Shown: in pieces, positions 47,786-56,627 of the stretch
Position numbering within the stretch: the stretch's first letter is position 1
How the letters are laid out: each line of letters opens with the position of its first letter
NCBI GenBank assembly: GCA_903922735.1
Contig: CAIXUZ010000023.1
Location: 39,322 to 103,321, forward strand
Direction: 5' to 3'
DNA: 64,000 bases
From: an uncultured Verrucomicrobia subdivision 3 bacterium
GTDB taxonomy: Bacteria; Verrucomicrobiota; Verrucomicrobiia; Limisphaerales; UBA11358
The notes under the pieces: generated by a model
Database searches by the model: none
What the model was told of the DNA's origin: nothing
Seen by the model: the letters and a program-made list of their open reading frames with translations, nothing else
Position numbers and translations under genes: made by a program

Positions 47786-49881
47786 CGGGGATACAGGAGC
47801 GGAAAATTTGACAAAAAAGGCTCTTGATATTGATAGAGTTCCGGATAGCCGAAACCGGGATGTACCGGCGGCTCCGGTTCGCCACGCAGCAACGCGAGCG
47901 CCACGCGCAAGTGATCGCGATTGGCCTCAAGGCCGACAAACCGCTCGCCAAAATACCAGCGCGCCCATTTGCCCGTTTCGGCCTGACGCAGCGCGGCGAA
48001 AAGCTGGTCGGTGGCGGCGAGCGACTGCTCCAGCGCCGCGATCGCTTGCGGCTTCTGGTTTTCGCCGTAGGCCGCCATGGCTTTGCCATACGATTCCAAC
48101 ATCTCCAACGAGTGGAGGTGAATGGAAAATGGCGTCAGCACATGGGCCTGAAAAAAATCGCTGCGTTCGGCCGGCACGCGCGATTTCAGCGCGGTGGCCG
48201 TGGCAACCAATTGCTCAACGTAGACCCGGTTGGTTGCGGCAAACTGTTGCGCCGCACCCAGGGATTTCCGCTCAGCCGCGGTCGGCGGCTGGCCGGCCCG
48301 CAACCGCGGCGCCATCGCGGTGGCGAGCTTGCGCAACATCAAATGCGCCAGGTTATCGCCTTTGCGCTGGTCGGCCCGCTGGTAAGGAATGTCGAAGTAG
48401 CGGTGGTAAAGCGCCGCCACCTCCCCTGCCAGTTGCGGTCCAAACTGCCGCCGGCTCCAGTCGTTCAGGAACGCCTCCTGATTTTCCGCATCGCTGCGGG
48501 CGAGCCACGGGGCGGCGTTCCACGCCAGACGCATGGCGCAGTCGGTCGAGAGCGGCACCGGGCGCACGTCGCTGACATTGACCAGGAAAAAATTCGTGGC
48601 TCCGGCGCGCACGAAGCGGCCGAGCTCGTGAGCGATCCGTCCGGGATTGACCATTTCGCTCAATTGATTGGCGGTGTTGTTCAACATGGCCGTGTGATAA
48701 TAGGTGCCCTGCCCAGCCTTGACCGCGCCGTTATCGCGGATGATCCCCGTACCATCGTCGGGCCAGACCTGCACCACGCCGGCGGGTAACTTGAGGTGAC
48801 CGGCCTGCATCATCTCCACGCCTTCCGCCCAGAGATTGGCGATGATCATCGCTTGCGAATCAACGGCTCGGATCATTTCGACCTGCTTCGCGATGGCGCG
48901 CGTCATCACGTTCCCGCGTGCTTCCGGTGTGTCCAGTTCCGGTTCGTCTTTCCAGAACGGGCGGTCGTGCTTTCCCCGGTAGCCGACGGTCCAGACCACT
49001 TCCCGACCCTTGAACGCCGCGATGCAATCCCGCCAGTAGCGCTCCATGATGTCGGGATGCTTCGAATAGGAAAACGGCACATCCTTGGGCCAGCGATACG
49101 TGTTCAGCCCGACGACCAGGATATGGTGCATGTTCAACGCCAGCCCGCGCCGCGCCGCGAGTTCCCAGCACCGTTCATCGGGAAAATTGAACGTGCCCGG
49201 CACGATCATGTTTCCCCGCAGCCGCAAAATCGTCTCGCAGATGCGGTCCAGCATCTCCAGCGAGAAAACGTTTTCGCGCAGGGGGTCGGGGGCGTAGCCG
49301 CCGAGCAAATCCTCGTCGTTGATGAACCAGCCCCGATACTTGAACGTCGGCGGGCCGAAACTCTGGTTCAGATCGCCGGCGACTTCGATCTTCCCCCGAA
49401 ATGCCGGCTCCTTGTCCACCCAGTAACACCACGGGTCCACCCCCAGGATTTCCTCCGCCAAGGCGTAGGCCGAGTAGATCGCTCCGCGCCCATCCGAGCT
49501 CGTGGCGATCAGCGCCTGTCGTCCGGCTGGGTCGCGCTGGGCGCGCAGGATGAAACTCTCCGGGCCGGCCGATGGCTCTTTCACCAGCGCTTTTAGCCAC
49601 GGCCCTTTCGTGCCGAGGTAGATCACCGGCCCGGTGAAATTGGTCGGCGGCTCGTTCAGCACGACCGGGCGGTGGCCGAGCACCTTATACCAATCGCCTT
49701 GCACATCTAGCAGCGCGCGTTGGACGGACTCCGGCTCATTGGTCGCGACCACCCAGGGCGTGTCAGCGGTGATGACAAAAGTCTTGGGTTGACCGGCGCG
49801 CCCCGCCGCCCCGATGAGTGTCGTCGCCATCACGGCCAGAAGGCCGGCCAGGATTTTTGTGTTCATAGAATTCGTTTTCAT
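47782..49881 (-). CDS. GH115-like alpha-glucuronidase, secreted
   Basis: 699 residues with signal peptide (about 1-30). The stretch FKYRGWFINDEDLLGGYA followed by FSLEMLDRICETILRLRGNMIVPG closely matches the start of the GH115 barrel, and ALNMHHILVVG stands where GH115 has its SHHEPM block. GH115 enzymes remove (4-O-methyl)glucuronic acid from xylan side chains. Some usual positions differ, so activity should be regarded as likely rather than certain. It is the second gene of the operon; GH105 is coupled downstream by GTGA. Confidence 0.75.
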   Translation of the reverse strand: MKTNSMNTKILAGLLAVMATTLIGAAGRAGQPKTFVITADTPWVVATNEPESVQRALLDVQGDWYKVLGHRPVVLNEPPTNFTGPVIYLGTKGPWLKALVKEPSAGPESFILRAQRDPAGRQALIATSSDGRGAIYSAYALAEEILGVDPWCYWVDKEPAFRGKIEVAGDLNQSFGPPTFKYRGWFINDEDLLGGYAPDPLRENVFSLEMLDRICETILRLRGNMIVPGTFNFPDERCWELAARRGLALNMHHILVVGLNTYRWPKDVPFSYSKHPDIMERYWRDCIAAFKGREVVWTVGYRGKHDRPFWKDEPELDTPEARGNVMTRAIAKQVEMIRAVDSQAMIIANLWAEGVEMMQAGHLKLPAGVVQVWPDDGTGIIRDNGAVKAGQGTYYHTAMLNNTANQLSEMVNPGRIAHELGRFVRAGATNFFLVNVSDVRPVPLSTDCAMRLAWNAAPWLARSDAENQEAFLNDWSRRQFGPQLAGEVAALYHRYFDIPYQRADQRKGDNLAHLMLRKLATAMAPRLRAGQPPTAAERKSLGAAQQFAATNRVYVEQLVATATALKSRVPAERSDFFQAHVLTPFSIHLHSLEMLESYGKAMAAYGENQKPQAIAALEQSLAATDQLFAALRQAETGKWARWYFGERFVGLEANRDHLRVALALLRGEPEPPVHPGFGYPELYQYQEPFLSNFPLLYPR

Positions 49882-49920
49882 TTCCCAGCTGCCGGGTGAT
49901 TGCCGCCCGCTCGGTTTCCC

Positions 49921-50586
49921 TCAAAGGATTCCATATTTTTGAAACGCTACGGTGCTCGACATGCCATTTTCGATTTCTTTGCGCACCAGGTTTTCGCCCG
50001 CGGCTTTTTTGAGCGCCTCGGTGATGACTTCCTGCTCCACGCGCCGCGGCACGATGACCACACCGTCCAGATCCCCAAACACAAGGTCGCCCGGTTCGAC
50101 CGCCACCTGGCCGACTTCAATGGGGCAGCGGTAATCCACAACCTGGGTGCGCACGCCGGAGTCCTGCGCGAAGCGGCCCCGGCTGAACACCGGCCAATTC
50201 TGCTCCAGCACGCGCGGCGTGTCGCGATGAAAACCATTGATCACCGCGCCCGCCGCCCCGCGCGTCCGGGCGGTGGCGGTGAGAATTTCACCCCAATAGG
50301 CGCAGCGCATGTCGCCGCCGCTGGCCAGGTAGATTTCGCCGGGCTGCAACTGATCCAGCGCCTCGGTAAGCTTGCCGAACGGCTTTGGCTGCGGGCCATG
50401 CACATCCATCATCAGCACCGGCATCGCCCGGCCGGCAAGTTTCATCTCCGGCTGCAGCGGCTGGATGGGCTGCGGCAGGAACTGATGCGTGAAGCCCAGG
50501 CGATCCAGGATGTCGCCCACCACCGGCGTGTAGAGCCGGGTCTGGATCAAATCAAAAAGATCCGTGTCGGATTTCCATTGGGTCAT
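49921..50586 (-). CDS. RraA-family protein, possible class II pyruvate aldolase
   Basis: 221 residues from the ATG at 50586; the longer open frame beyond it lies in the divergent regulator. It shows the RraA/HMG-aldolase fold: [32 protein letters not shown] and [17 protein letters not shown]100 followed 20 residues later by R121-D122 resembles the (D/E)-x20-R-D motif of 4-hydroxy-4-methyl-2-oxoglutarate aldolases. In a uronate operon it could split a 2-keto-3-deoxy acid to pyruvate. It is the first gene of the operon and lies divergent to the LacI-type gene. Confidence 0.78.
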   Translation of the reverse strand: MTQWKSDTDLFDLIQTRLYTPVVGDILDRLGFTHQFLPQPIQPLQPEMKLAGRAMPVLMMDVHGPQPKPFGKLTEALDQLQPGEIYLASGGDMRCAYWGEILTATARTRGAAGAVINGFHRDTPRVLEQNWPVFSRGRFAQDSGVRTQVVDYRCPIEVGQVAVEPGDLVFGDLDGVVIVPRRVEQEVITEALKKAAGENLVRKEIENGMSSTVAFQKYGIL

Positions 50587-50602
50587 GGCGCAAAGTCTGA
50601 AG

Positions 50603-50629
50603 TCTTCGCACTTGGCTGGCGAGCGAAGA
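50603..50629. promoter_or_regulatory. Inverted repeat in the divergent promoter of the uronate operon
   Basis: TCTTCGC (50603-50609) and GCGAAGA (50623-50629) form a 7-bp dyad with a 13-bp spacer in the 60 bp between the RraA-like and LacI-type genes. It may be an operator for the LacI-type protein. Confidence 0.4.
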
Positions 50630-50646
50630 TTGACGAATATCGTTTC

Positions 50647-51660
50647 GTGGAATCCGCCCAAACCGTCACCATGCGCCATGTCGCCCTCGCCGCCGGCGTC
50701 GCCGTCTCCACGGTATCCAAGGCCTTGCGCAACGACCCTTCCATTCCCGAGCAGCGCTGCCGGGCCATTCAGGCGGTCGCCGGGCGCCTGGGTTACCGTC
50801 CGAATCCACTGGTCGCGACGCTGATGTCGCAGATGCACCATCACCGCCGCCGCAGCGACCCGCACAACATAGCGTGGATTGATCTCTGGCCCGCCGGCAA
50901 AGCCAGTCTGGTGGCCATGAGCGCGGAACCGATCTTGTCCGGCGCGCGCGCGCGGGCGCAGGAACTTGGCTATGGCATTGAAGTCTATCCCGCCGGCAAA
51001 GATGGAATGTCGCCGGAGCGTTTGCATCGCACCCTCACGGCGCGCGGTCAGTGGGGATTGATCATTCCGCCCGTGCCCGAATCCGCGATGAAGTTTCCGC
51101 TGGATTTGCGCGGCCTGACGGGCGTGACCATCGGCACCAGCCTCCACGAACCGGTGATGCACCGCGTATCCCCCAACCATTTTCAGGGCTGCGGGCTGGC
51201 ATTCGAACGCCTGCGCGCGAAAGGCTTTCGCCGCATCGGCCTCGTCCTCACACCCGCGATGAATGAACGCGTGGAAGGCAAATGGCTGGGCGCTTTCCTG
51301 ACCTGCCAGCGATCTTTGCCAAAAGGCGAACACGTTTCGCCGCTGCTCGCCGACCGCGCTGATCAACAGGCCATCGCCCGCTGGCTGCGGCGCGAAACCC
51401 CTGACGCCCTGCTGGCGGCGGAGACCTTTTCCTGGACCGGGGCAGATCGCAAGCTGGGGAAATCATCGGCCCGCCCGTTCGTCGCATGGCTGATGCACCG
51501 GCCACCGGCGTCGCTTCGGGGATTCGGCGGACTCGACCTGCGCTCGGAACAATTGGGCCGCGTGGCGGTGGAGATGGTGGTGGCGCAAATTCACCGCAAT
51601 GAACGCGGCAGTCCCGCCATCCCGCACACCGTGTTGATCGATGCAGTCTGGGTCGAGTAA
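50647..51660 (+). CDS. LacI-family transcriptional regulator
   Basis: 337 residues from a GTG at 50647 (an ATG at 50671 would remove part of the helix-turn-helix approach). N-terminal [25 protein letters not shown] with hinge [15 protein letters not shown], then a periplasmic-binding-like sugar domain. It lies divergent to the uronate operon and upstream of the GH3 gene, so it probably controls both. The effector is likely a uronate or pathway intermediate. The middle of the sensor domain is shorter than in typical LacI. Confidence 0.88.
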   Translation: MESAQTVTMRHVALAAGVAVSTVSKALRNDPSIPEQRCRAIQAVAGRLGYRPNPLVATLMSQMHHHRRRSDPHNIAWIDLWPAGKASLVAMSAEPILSGARARAQELGYGIEVYPAGKDGMSPERLHRTLTARGQWGLIIPPVPESAMKFPLDLRGLTGVTIGTSLHEPVMHRVSPNHFQGCGLAFERLRAKGFRRIGLVLTPAMNERVEGKWLGAFLTCQRSLPKGEHVSPLLADRADQQAIARWLRRETPDALLAAETFSWTGADRKLGKSSARPFVAWLMHRPPASLRGFGGLDLRSEQLGRVAVEMVVAQIHRNERGSPAIPHTVLIDAVWVE

Positions 51661-51813
51661 TCAGGGTGGCGGTTCAGCGTTCCTGAATTGGTTCGCCAGC
51701 CAGCCTTTCCAGCCATGTGTTCCCATGGTCCCCCCGCTTAACCGTTCGGCGGTGGATGTTGCCTGTTCCAGGATGGATGAAAAATTGTTATCGCCTGTTT
51801 TGTTTAGAAATGG

Positions 51814-51829
51814 TGTCCATGCATGGACA
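51814..51829. promoter_or_regulatory. Perfect 16-bp palindrome upstream of GH3, candidate LacI-type operator
   Basis: TGTCCATGCATGGACA is fully symmetric and has the even, uninterrupted dyad usual for LacI-family operators. It sits 50 bp before the GH3 start and downstream of the LacI-type gene. Confidence 0.5.
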
Positions 51830-51879
51830 TTGAAACGACAACCACATAAACTCAAGTCCGTCCCAAATTGAACTCTCAT

Positions 51880-54168
51880 ATGCACCGAACCATTGAACTG
51901 CCCGCCCGTTTTTTCCGAAGCTCCCTTTATTGCGCCTTGATCGTCGCGATTCTCGCCCCGGCCAAAGTCAAAGCCCAGGAGTCGTATCTGAATCCCCGGT
52001 TGCCGGCCGCCCAACGGGTGGAGTTGTTGCTGAAACAGATGACCTTGGAGGAGAAAATCGGGCAGATGTGCCAGTATGTCGGCGAAGTAACCAAAAACGC
52101 GGCCGGCAACAAGGATGAAGAAGTGAATTATGTCGTCGGTATCGGGGAGCGGGCCCAATTGATAAAAGCCGGCAGGATCGGCTCTTTCCTGAAGGTTCCC
52201 ACTTACAAGGAGGCCAACTTCCTGCAAAAGCTGGCCGAAGAATCGCGCCTGAAGATTCCCTTGCTGATCGCCAATGACGCCATCCATGGGCACGGAATGT
52301 ATGAGGGCGCCGTCACCATTTTCCCCTCGGAAATCGCCATGGCGGCCTCGTTTGACACGCAGCTCGCCTATGATGTTGCGGAATCCACCGCGCGGGAAAT
52401 GCGGGCGACCGGCAATCACTGGACCTTTTCGCCCAATATCGATGTCGTGCGCGATCCGCGCTGGGGGCGTTTCGGCGAAACCTTCGGCGAAGACCCTTAT
52501 CTCGTCAGCCGGATGGGCCAGGCCATGATTGCCGGGTATCAGGGCAAAGACTTTAGCGGCCCCGATCAGGTCCTGGCCTGCGCCAAGCATTTCATCGCCG
52601 GCGGCGTGGCCATCAACGGTCTCAATGGCGCTCCGGCGGACGTGTCCGAGCGCACGCTTTATGAAATATTTTTCCCTCCCTTTCAGGATGCCATCAAGGC
52701 CGGTGTTTATTCCATTATGCCGGCGCATAACGAAATCAACGGCATCCCCTGCCATGCGCACCGGCAATATCTGACCGGCCTTATGCGGCAGCAGTGGGGA
52801 TTCGGCGGCATCTATGTCAGCGATTGGATGGATATCGAGCGCCTCTGCACCGTGCACAACGTCGCGGCAACGGAAAAAGATGCCGCCCGCATCGCCGTTC
52901 TGGCCGGTCTCGATGTGCACATGCACGGGCCGAAGTTTTTCGACCACATCAAGGCGGCGGTCGAGGAAGGGATGATTTCCTCGGCGCGGATTGACGACGC
53001 AGCCCGGAAGATTCTCTACGCCAAATTTCAATTGGGCTTGTTTGAAAATCGTTATGTGGAGGAGGCGCGGATCCAGCGGACCCTGCTCCGGAAAGAGCAC
53101 CTGGCAACCGCGCTGGATGGCGCCAGGAAATCCATGGTGCTGCTTAAAAACCAGAACGCCCTGCTGCCGCTCGGCCGGAACATCCATTCAATTTTTGTGA
53201 CCGGTCCAAGCGCCGATAATCAGGCGATGCTGGGCGACTGGTCCCGGATTCAACCTGCGGAAAACGTGACGACGGTTTTGGCCGGCCTTAAAAGCGCCGC
53301 CGCGCCCGGGGTGCGCATTGATTATCTCGTTTGCCCGGGTTATCGCGACCTCGACGAGTATGCGCTGCGCAAAGCTCAAGCCCTGGCCGGGGCGGCCGAT
53401 GTCTCCGTGGTCGTGGTCGGCGAAAATTCGCTCCGCAACAACCTGCAAAAAACCAGCGGCGAGAATCTGGATCGCGCCACGCTCGAGGTGGCGGGCGGAC
53501 AGGCGGCTTTGCTCCAGGCGGTCAAAAGCTCGGGCAAACCGGTCATCGTCGTCTTGATCAACGGCGGGCCGATCGCCTCCGAATGGATGGCCAAAAATTG
53601 CGAGGCCATCATTGAGGCGTGGGAGCCGGGCATGTTCGGCGGGCAGGCCGTGGCCGACGTCATTTTTGGAAATTACAATCCCGGCGGCCGGCTGCCCGTC
53701 ACCATCCCGCGTACCGTGGGCCACCTCCAGGCCTTCTACAACCACAAGCCCTCAATCACGCACCGCGGCAAATTTTATCAAAGCGAGAGCACTCCTCTTT
53801 TCGAGTTTGGCTTCGGTCTATCCTACACGCAGTTTCGCTATGACAACCTCAAACTGGCGTCCCATATTGGCCACCAGGACGATCTCACGCTGAGTGTCGC
53901 AGTGGAAAACACCGGCCCGCAGGCAGGCGAAGAAGTGGTGCTGGTATATCTGCACCAGCAGGTGGGCAGCGTGACGACGCCGGTGAAAAAGCTGGTGGCC
54001 TTCGAGCGCGTCGAGCTAAAGGCCGGGGAAAAACGGGAAATCAAATTCACCATCCCCAACGGCCGTTTCAAAATCTACGATCAGGACATGAAATTCGTCC
54101 TCGAACCGGGCCGGTTCGACATCATCATTGGCAACGGACTCCTGCAAAGCACGCTCACCATTGATTAG
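51880..54168 (+). CDS. GH3 beta-glucosidase/xylosidase, BglX-like, secreted
   Basis: 762 residues from the ATG at 51880; the earlier start would be TTG at 51868. A signal peptide (about 1-32) is followed by the GH3 N-domain with MTLEEKIGQM, GRFGETFGEDPYLVSRMG and CAKHFI. The nucleophile is D315 in YVSDWMD. The C-domain and a fibronectin-III-like tail follow (YTQFRYDNL, VYLHQQVGSVTTPVKKLVAFERV). The architecture and length match periplasmic BglX. It releases monosaccharides from beta-linked oligosaccharides made by the other secreted enzymes. Confidence 0.93.
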   Translation: MHRTIELPARFFRSSLYCALIVAILAPAKVKAQESYLNPRLPAAQRVELLLKQMTLEEKIGQMCQYVGEVTKNAAGNKDEEVNYVVGIGERAQLIKAGRIGSFLKVPTYKEANFLQKLAEESRLKIPLLIANDAIHGHGMYEGAVTIFPSEIAMAASFDTQLAYDVAESTAREMRATGNHWTFSPNIDVVRDPRWGRFGETFGEDPYLVSRMGQAMIAGYQGKDFSGPDQVLACAKHFIAGGVAINGLNGAPADVSERTLYEIFFPPFQDAIKAGVYSIMPAHNEINGIPCHAHRQYLTGLMRQQWGFGGIYVSDWMDIERLCTVHNVAATEKDAARIAVLAGLDVHMHGPKFFDHIKAAVEEGMISSARIDDAARKILYAKFQLGLFENRYVEEARIQRTLLRKEHLATALDGARKSMVLLKNQNALLPLGRNIHSIFVTGPSADNQAMLGDWSRIQPAENVTTVLAGLKSAAAPGVRIDYLVCPGYRDLDEYALRKAQALAGAADVSVVVVGENSLRNNLQKTSGENLDRATLEVAGGQAALLQAVKSSGKPVIVVLINGGPIASEWMAKNCEAIIEAWEPGMFGGQAVADVIFGNYNPGGRLPVTIPRTVGHLQAFYNHKPSITHRGKFYQSESTPLFEFGFGLSYTQFRYDNLKLASHIGHQDDLTLSVAVENTGPQAGEEVVLVYLHQQVGSVTTPVKKLVAFERVELKAGEKREIKFTIPNGRFKIYDQDMKFVLEPGRFDIIIGNGLLQSTLTID

Positions 54169-54290
54169 CAGCTTGCGCCATCGACAGGCGATAATTAATA
54201 CCGGCTCATCATCAATCCTTGCGCCGCCGGCCGTCCTTGGCCATATTGGCGTCATTCACCACCGCCACCGCATGAACCGCATCGGCATTT

Positions 54291-54309
54291 CCCCTGCGGA
54301 TTGCAGGGG
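54291..54309. other. GC-rich hairpin downstream of the GH3 gene
   Basis: CCCCTGC-GGATT-GCAGGGG is a perfect 7-bp stem 122 bp after the GH3 stop and 40 bp before the next gene. There is no T-run, so it may be a weak terminator or a leader structure. Confidence 0.3.
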
Positions 54310-54348
54310 CGCAGGTGAATGACCGGAACCGCAACCCTAGGATGAATT

Positions 54349-55365
54349 ATGAATAACGGAATCGATCGCCGCAATTTTTTGAAACAATCACTCGTTGCCG
54401 GCGGGGCTGCGCTGGCTTGGGCCAGCTACGAGGAAAAAGTGCTTTCCGCCGAAGCCGCACCCGCCGCCAAATCCGCCGCATCGACTACGTCCGGCGTCGA
54501 TCCGCTGAAGCTGCCGACGGGAAAGATCAAGGACCTTGAAATCAGCCGGGTGATCTGCGGTGGCAACCTCATCGGCGGCTGGGCGCACAGTCGCGACCTC
54601 ATCTATGTCTCGCCGCTCATAAAGGCTTATCACACCGACGAGAAAGTCATCGAGACCTTGAAACTGGCGGAACACCGCGGCATCAACACCGCGCTTACCA
54701 ATCCGGCTTCGAATAAGATCGTCGGCGAATACCAGAAGTCCGGCGGCAAGATGCAGTGGATCAGCGATTGCGCCGGCGGCGGAGGCACGCTCAAGGATTC
54801 CATCAAGTTTTCCGTCGATAACGGCGCGGACGCGGTTTATGTCCAGGGCGGCATCTGCGACATGATGGTCAAGAACGGCCAGATGAAGGAACTCGAAGCC
54901 ACCTTGAGCTTTATGAAGGATCTCGGCGTTCCGTGCGGGCTGGGGGCGCACAGCCTGGACACCGTGAAGGGGTGCGTGCAGGCCGGCTTCAATCCCGATT
55001 TCTGGGTGAAGACCCTGCACAAAAGCGACTATTGGTCCGCCACCCCAGAGGCCAGCCGGCATGCCTTTGACGAGGTCAACGGCTCCAAAAGTGATCACAA
55101 TTTGCATCACGACAACATGTGGTGCACCAGCGCGAAAGAGACCATCGAGTATATGCACAACCTGAAGCAGCCGTGGATTGCCTTCAAGGTTCTCGCCGCG
55201 GGCGCCATTCATCCTAGCAAAGCGTTCCAGTGGTGTTTTGAGAGCGGCGCCGATTTCATTTGCGTCGGCATGTTCGATTTTCAGATTGTCGAAAACACCC
55301 GCATCGCCGCCGACGCTCTTCAGGCAGTGAAACAAAACGGACGTGTGCGCCCATGGTATGCCTAA
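54349..55365 (+). CDS. Tat-exported aldo/keto-reductase-like TIM-barrel protein
   Basis: 338 residues with Tat motif DRRNFLKQSL (6-15) and a hydrophobic stretch. The body resembles an aldo/keto-reductase-type barrel (LEISRVICGGNLIGGWAHS, LKLAEHRGINTALTNP, FKVLAAGAIHP). No clear AKR catalytic Tyr-Lys pair is recognisable, so it may bind rather than reduce its ligand. Such proteins are abundant in Planctomycetes and Verrucomicrobia. The start is well supported by AGGA about 9 nt upstream. The gene stands alone between GH3 and miaA. Confidence 0.7.
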   Translation: MNNGIDRRNFLKQSLVAGGAALAWASYEEKVLSAEAAPAAKSAASTTSGVDPLKLPTGKIKDLEISRVICGGNLIGGWAHSRDLIYVSPLIKAYHTDEKVIETLKLAEHRGINTALTNPASNKIVGEYQKSGGKMQWISDCAGGGGTLKDSIKFSVDNGADAVYVQGGICDMMVKNGQMKELEATLSFMKDLGVPCGLGAHSLDTVKGCVQAGFNPDFWVKTLHKSDYWSATPEASRHAFDEVNGSKSDHNLHHDNMWCTSAKETIEYMHNLKQPWIAFKVLAAGAIHPSKAFQWCFESGADFICVGMFDFQIVENTRIAADALQAVKQNGRVRPWYA

Positions 55366-55390
55366 AACTTTCAGCAAACGAATTATAATC

Positions 55391-55413
55391 GCGCACCACC
55401 TTCAATGGTGCGC
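55391..55413. terminator. Stem-loop after the aldo/keto-like gene
   Basis: GCGCACCA-CCTTCAA-TGGTGCGC, an 8-bp perfect stem 26 bp after the stop codon at 55365. No U-tract follows on the plus strand, so terminator strength is doubtful. Nothing else is evident in 55366-55679. Confidence 0.4.
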
Positions 55414-55679
55414 AAAACACCGGCGCGAACGGCATCTCCCTTGAGACATGGTGGCGGGCAACACCATGAACGTGGGTTCGTTGAGAGCGCTGGGGACTGG
55501 TGATTATCTGTTGATGACGAACTTGCATCACTGGAGATGAAACACTTGTAAACGGCGCGGAAGGAAGAATTCGACATTGAGATAGCCAGCCATGCCGAGG
55601 CACACAAAACCGGCCTTCCACCAATCTTCCGATTCGCCTCGATTACACGACATGCCCGTTTAACATTCCGCACAATGTC

Positions 55680-56627
55680 ATGAGTGATCATCCGCAGCCT
55701 AAGCTGGCAGTCCTGCTCGGGACCAATGCCTCCGGAAAAAGTGAACTCGGCATCCGATTGGCAAGCCACTTTGGTGGTGAAATCATCTCCGCCGATTCAC
55801 GCCAGATTTACCGTGGCTTGGATATGGGCAGCGGAAAAGTTACCCCGGAACAGCTCCGGTTCGTGCCGCATCACCTGATCGACGTGGCGGCTGTGACCGA
55901 TTATTACTCGCTGGCACAGTATCAGCGAGATGCCTACCGCGCCATTGATTCCATCGCGGAGGCCGGAAAAATGCCCTGGCTGGTTGGCGGCACCGGATTG
56001 TATATCAGCGCCATCGTCGAAGGATATGAACTGGCGGATGTGCCTCCCAACGAGCCGTTGCGAGCCGAACTGGAGAGCCTGCCATTGGCTCAATTGGTTG
56101 AGCGGCTTGAAAAAGCCGACCCCGAGGCAGCCAGCCGCATCGATATGAATAATCCGCGCCGGCTGATCCGGGCCATTGAAATCGCAAAGGCAGGGCGCGC
56201 CCACTCAGCCATGCGCAAAAAATCTCCCCGCTACAATTGCCTGCAATTGGGGTTGAGCTGGCCAAAGGAAACCCTTGAAAAGCGAATCGAAAAGCGTCTG
56301 CAGGACCGCTTGGCCGTCGGAATGATTGAAGAGGTCGCCGGACTCCGCCGCTTGGGGGTATCGGACATCCGACTCGAAAAACTCGGGTTGGAATATCGCT
56401 ACATCACTCGCTATCTGCGCGGAGATATATGCACTATGGACGAGCTGCACCTTCAGCTTGGCATCGCCATCCGCCAGTTCGCCAAAGATCAGCTCACCTG
56501 GTTCAAGCGAGACCGCCGAATCATCTGGCTGGACACCACCAAAGATTACTTCCAAGAGGCCTGCGACTGCATTCAAAAATGGGTCAGCGCATCCGACGAG
56601 GTCCAGCAAATCATCAAGGCGGAATAA
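55680..56627 (+). CDS. miaA: MiaA, tRNA dimethylallyltransferase
   Basis: 315 residues. P-loop GTNASGKS (14-21), then ISADSRQIYRGLDMGSGK, HHLIDV, WLVGGTGLYISAIV, and a tRNA-binding insertion region. MiaA transfers a dimethylallyl group to A37 of tRNAs reading UNN codons. The family is normally 290-330 residues, so the gene is complete. It converges on the giant beta-strand-repeat gene with a 14-bp overlap of the 3' ends. It is the only housekeeping gene in the window. Confidence 0.96.
   Translation: MSDHPQPKLAVLLGTNASGKSELGIRLASHFGGEIISADSRQIYRGLDMGSGKVTPEQLRFVPHHLIDVAAVTDYYSLAQYQRDAYRAIDSIAEAGKMPWLVGGTGLYISAIVEGYELADVPPNEPLRAELESLPLAQLVERLEKADPEAASRIDMNNPRRLIRAIEIAKAGRAHSAMRKKSPRYNCLQLGLSWPKETLEKRIEKRLQDRLAVGMIEEVAGLRRLGVSDIRLEKLGLEYRYITRYLRGDICTMDELHLQLGIAIRQFAKDQLTWFKRDRRIIWLDTTKDYFQEACDCIQKWVSASDEVQQIIKAE

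Noticed and set aside
49900..50646. 586-residue version of the LacI-type regulator
   Set aside because: The first about 250 residues are the antisense shadow of the RraA-like gene; the helix-turn-helix starts only after 50647.
50587..51366. 481-residue version of the RraA-like protein
   Set aside because: The extension is antisense to the LacI-type gene and lacks similarity to anything; the RraA fold begins at 50586.
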